DNA of 6,385 nt, taken from NCBI GenBank assembly GCA_009785885.1, contig WQUE01000082.1, forward strand, positions 1 to 6,385. Reading direction: 5' to 3'. The notes below the pieces were generated by a model, which was not told the origin of the DNA, did not search any database, and saw only the letters and a program-made list of their open reading frames with translations. The DNA comes from Actinomycetes bacterium. GTDB lineage: Bacteria > Actinomycetota > Actinomycetes > Propionibacteriales > Propionibacteriaceae. The translations under genes were made by a program, and so were the position numbers. Of the stretch, positions 5,498-6,385 are shown piece by piece (the first letter of the stretch is position 1; every line of letters begins with the position of its first letter).

Positions 5498-6385
5498 ATG
5501 GCCTGCCATCGCGGCGAGGAAGGCGGGTTGGACGTGTCGGACAACATCCCAGGACCAGTCGATGCGCCGCGGCATGGTTTCGCGCCCCCGCCCCCGCCGC
5601 CGGTGCCGCCCGATGGGGAGTCGTCGTCGGCCGATCAGCCCCCGGCCCCGTCCGGCGGGCCATCGCCGGCGGCCGACCAGCCCCCGGCGCCGCCCCGTGG
5701 GCCGTCGTCGTTCCTGGAGACGATGAAGCGCCGGCCGTGGATCCCCGTCTTGGCCCTGCTCGTCGTGATCGCCCTGGTCGTGGCCGTGCTCGTTGCCGTG
5801 CACCGGGAGCCGGCCGCCACCGTCCCGTCTCCGACGCCCTCGGCCACCCCGACGCCCACACCGACCCCATCAAAGACACCCACCCCGACACCCACACCGA
5901 CCCCATCGGAGACACCCACCCCGACGCCCGAGCCCGTCTTCCCGCTGACCGGCCTGCCCCTGACCGGCGCGAACGGGCCCGCCTTGTGCATCAAGATCGA
6001 GAACTCCGTGGAGGCCCGCCCGCAGCTCGGTCTGGACGCGGCCGACATCGTGTACGAGGAGGTCGTCGAGGGCGGCATCACGCGCTACATGGCGGTTTTC
6101 CAGTCGAACTTCCCGCCGAAGGTCGAGCCGGTGCGGTCGATGCGGCCGATGGATCCGCCGATGATCGCACCTCTGGGCTGCCCCCTGGTGTTCTCCGGCG
6201 GGCAGGCGCCGTTCGTCAACGCGGCGAGGGCGGCCGGCCTCCAGCTGATCGACATGGACCGGGGCGACCCGGGGTTCTCGCGCGACTCGAAGCGGGCCGC
6301 GCCGCACAACGTGATCGGCGATACGGCGAAGTTCCTCGCCCAGGTGAAGAACGCCGACCCGCCCGCGCCCGCGTTCGCCTACCCG
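5498..6385 (+). CDS. DUF3048 (YerB-like) membrane-anchored protein, N-terminal part (cut by right edge)
   Basis: 296 residues are visible, with no stop before the window ends. The layout is: a Pro/Ala/Ser-rich cytoplasmic stretch (about 18-72), the basic sequence MKRRP, one transmembrane helix (about 81-101), a Thr-Pro stalk (about 111-146), then an outer domain beginning at PVFPLTGLP. The segments CIKIENS, ARPQLGLDAADIVYEE, VEGGITRYMAVF and PVRSMRPMDPP are hallmarks of DUF3048, whose function is not established. Bacillus YerB is a lipoprotein; here the domain is tethered by a membrane helix. The start is uncertain. ATG 5498 has AGGAGG 11 nt upstream, but in-frame TTG 5528 and GTG 5534 follow GAGGAAGG (5516-5523) and would give a more ordinary N-terminus. 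It is divergent from the thiamine operon and probably unrelated to it. Confidence 0.9.
   Translation, partial: MACHRGEEGGLDVSDNIPGPVDAPRHGFAPPPPPPVPPDGESSSADQPPAPSGGPSPAADQPPAPPRGPSSFLETMKRRPWIPVLALLVVIALVVAVLVAVHREPAATVPSPTPSATPTPTPTPSKTPTPTPTPTPSETPTPTPEPVFPLTGLPLTGANGPALCIKIENSVEARPQLGLDAADIVYEEVVEGGITRYMAVFQSNFPPKVEPVRSMRPMDPPMIAPLGCPLVFSGGQAPFVNAARAAGLQLIDMDRGDPGFSRDSKRAAPHNVIGDTAKFLAQVKNADPPAPAFAYP
5845..5928 (+). repeat. 36-bp tandem repeat encoding the Thr-Pro stalk
   Basis: Two full 36-bp units (5845-5880 and 5881-5916) differ at only three positions (33 of 36 identical), and a partial third copy starts at 5917. Each unit encodes 12 residues, Thr-Pro pairs broken by Ser-Lys or Ser-Glu. 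The unit length is a multiple of three, so gain or loss of copies would change stalk length without breaking the frame. Confidence 0.85.

Noticed and set aside
5845..5928. CRISPR-like repeat
   Set aside because: The units are contiguous, without spacers, and encode a continuous Thr-Pro linker.
5496..6309. Minus-strand frames opposite the DUF3048 gene, including Gly-Val repeats at about 5840-5950
   Set aside because: They mirror the Thr-Pro repeat and GC-rich codons of the plus-strand gene, which has the recognisable DUF3048 motifs.

Overview
The window is GC-rich DNA, with strong G/C preference at third codon positions, GTG starts and Shine-Dalgarno-led genes packed end to end. This points to a high-GC actinobacterium (Actinomycetota); I cannot name a genus. 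Six genes can be supported, two of them cut by the window edges, plus a TPP riboswitch and several non-coding signals.

Left part (1-1501, minus strand): a LacI-family repressor gene is followed, with an ATGA stop/start overlap, by the 5' part of a substrate-binding lipoprotein of an ABC importer, probably for a sugar. The transporter continues past the left edge. The 114-bp gap upstream of the lacI-type gene holds operator-like dyads and a repeated 11-mer, suggesting local autoregulation of a regulator-transporter operon.

Centre (1502-5217, minus strand): a compact vitamin-uptake operon. Reading with transcription, it has a TPP riboswitch (about 5217-5131), a YkoE-type ECF substrate-binding membrane subunit, one protein with two fused ABC ATPase domains (YkoD type), an EcfT-type transmembrane subunit (YkoC type) and a small P-loop kinase-like protein. 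All three gene junctions are 4-bp overlaps (ATGA, GTGA, GTGA), so the four products are probably translationally coupled. YkoEDC systems are known as thiamine/hydroxymethylpyrimidine (HMP) importers, and the TPP riboswitch agrees: when TPP is plentiful, uptake is shut off. The kinase-like protein is not a usual member of the YkoEDC set and is the best candidate for something new, possibly phosphorylation of the imported pyrimidine or thiamine.

Right part (5218-6385): a divergent intergenic region of about 280 bp contains an 84-bp nested inverted repeat that I cannot assign to a known RNA class. It is followed on the plus strand by a DUF3048 (YerB-like) protein with a proline-rich cytoplasmic N-terminus, one membrane anchor and a Thr-Pro stalk encoded by a 36-bp tandem repeat. 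This gene runs off the right edge.
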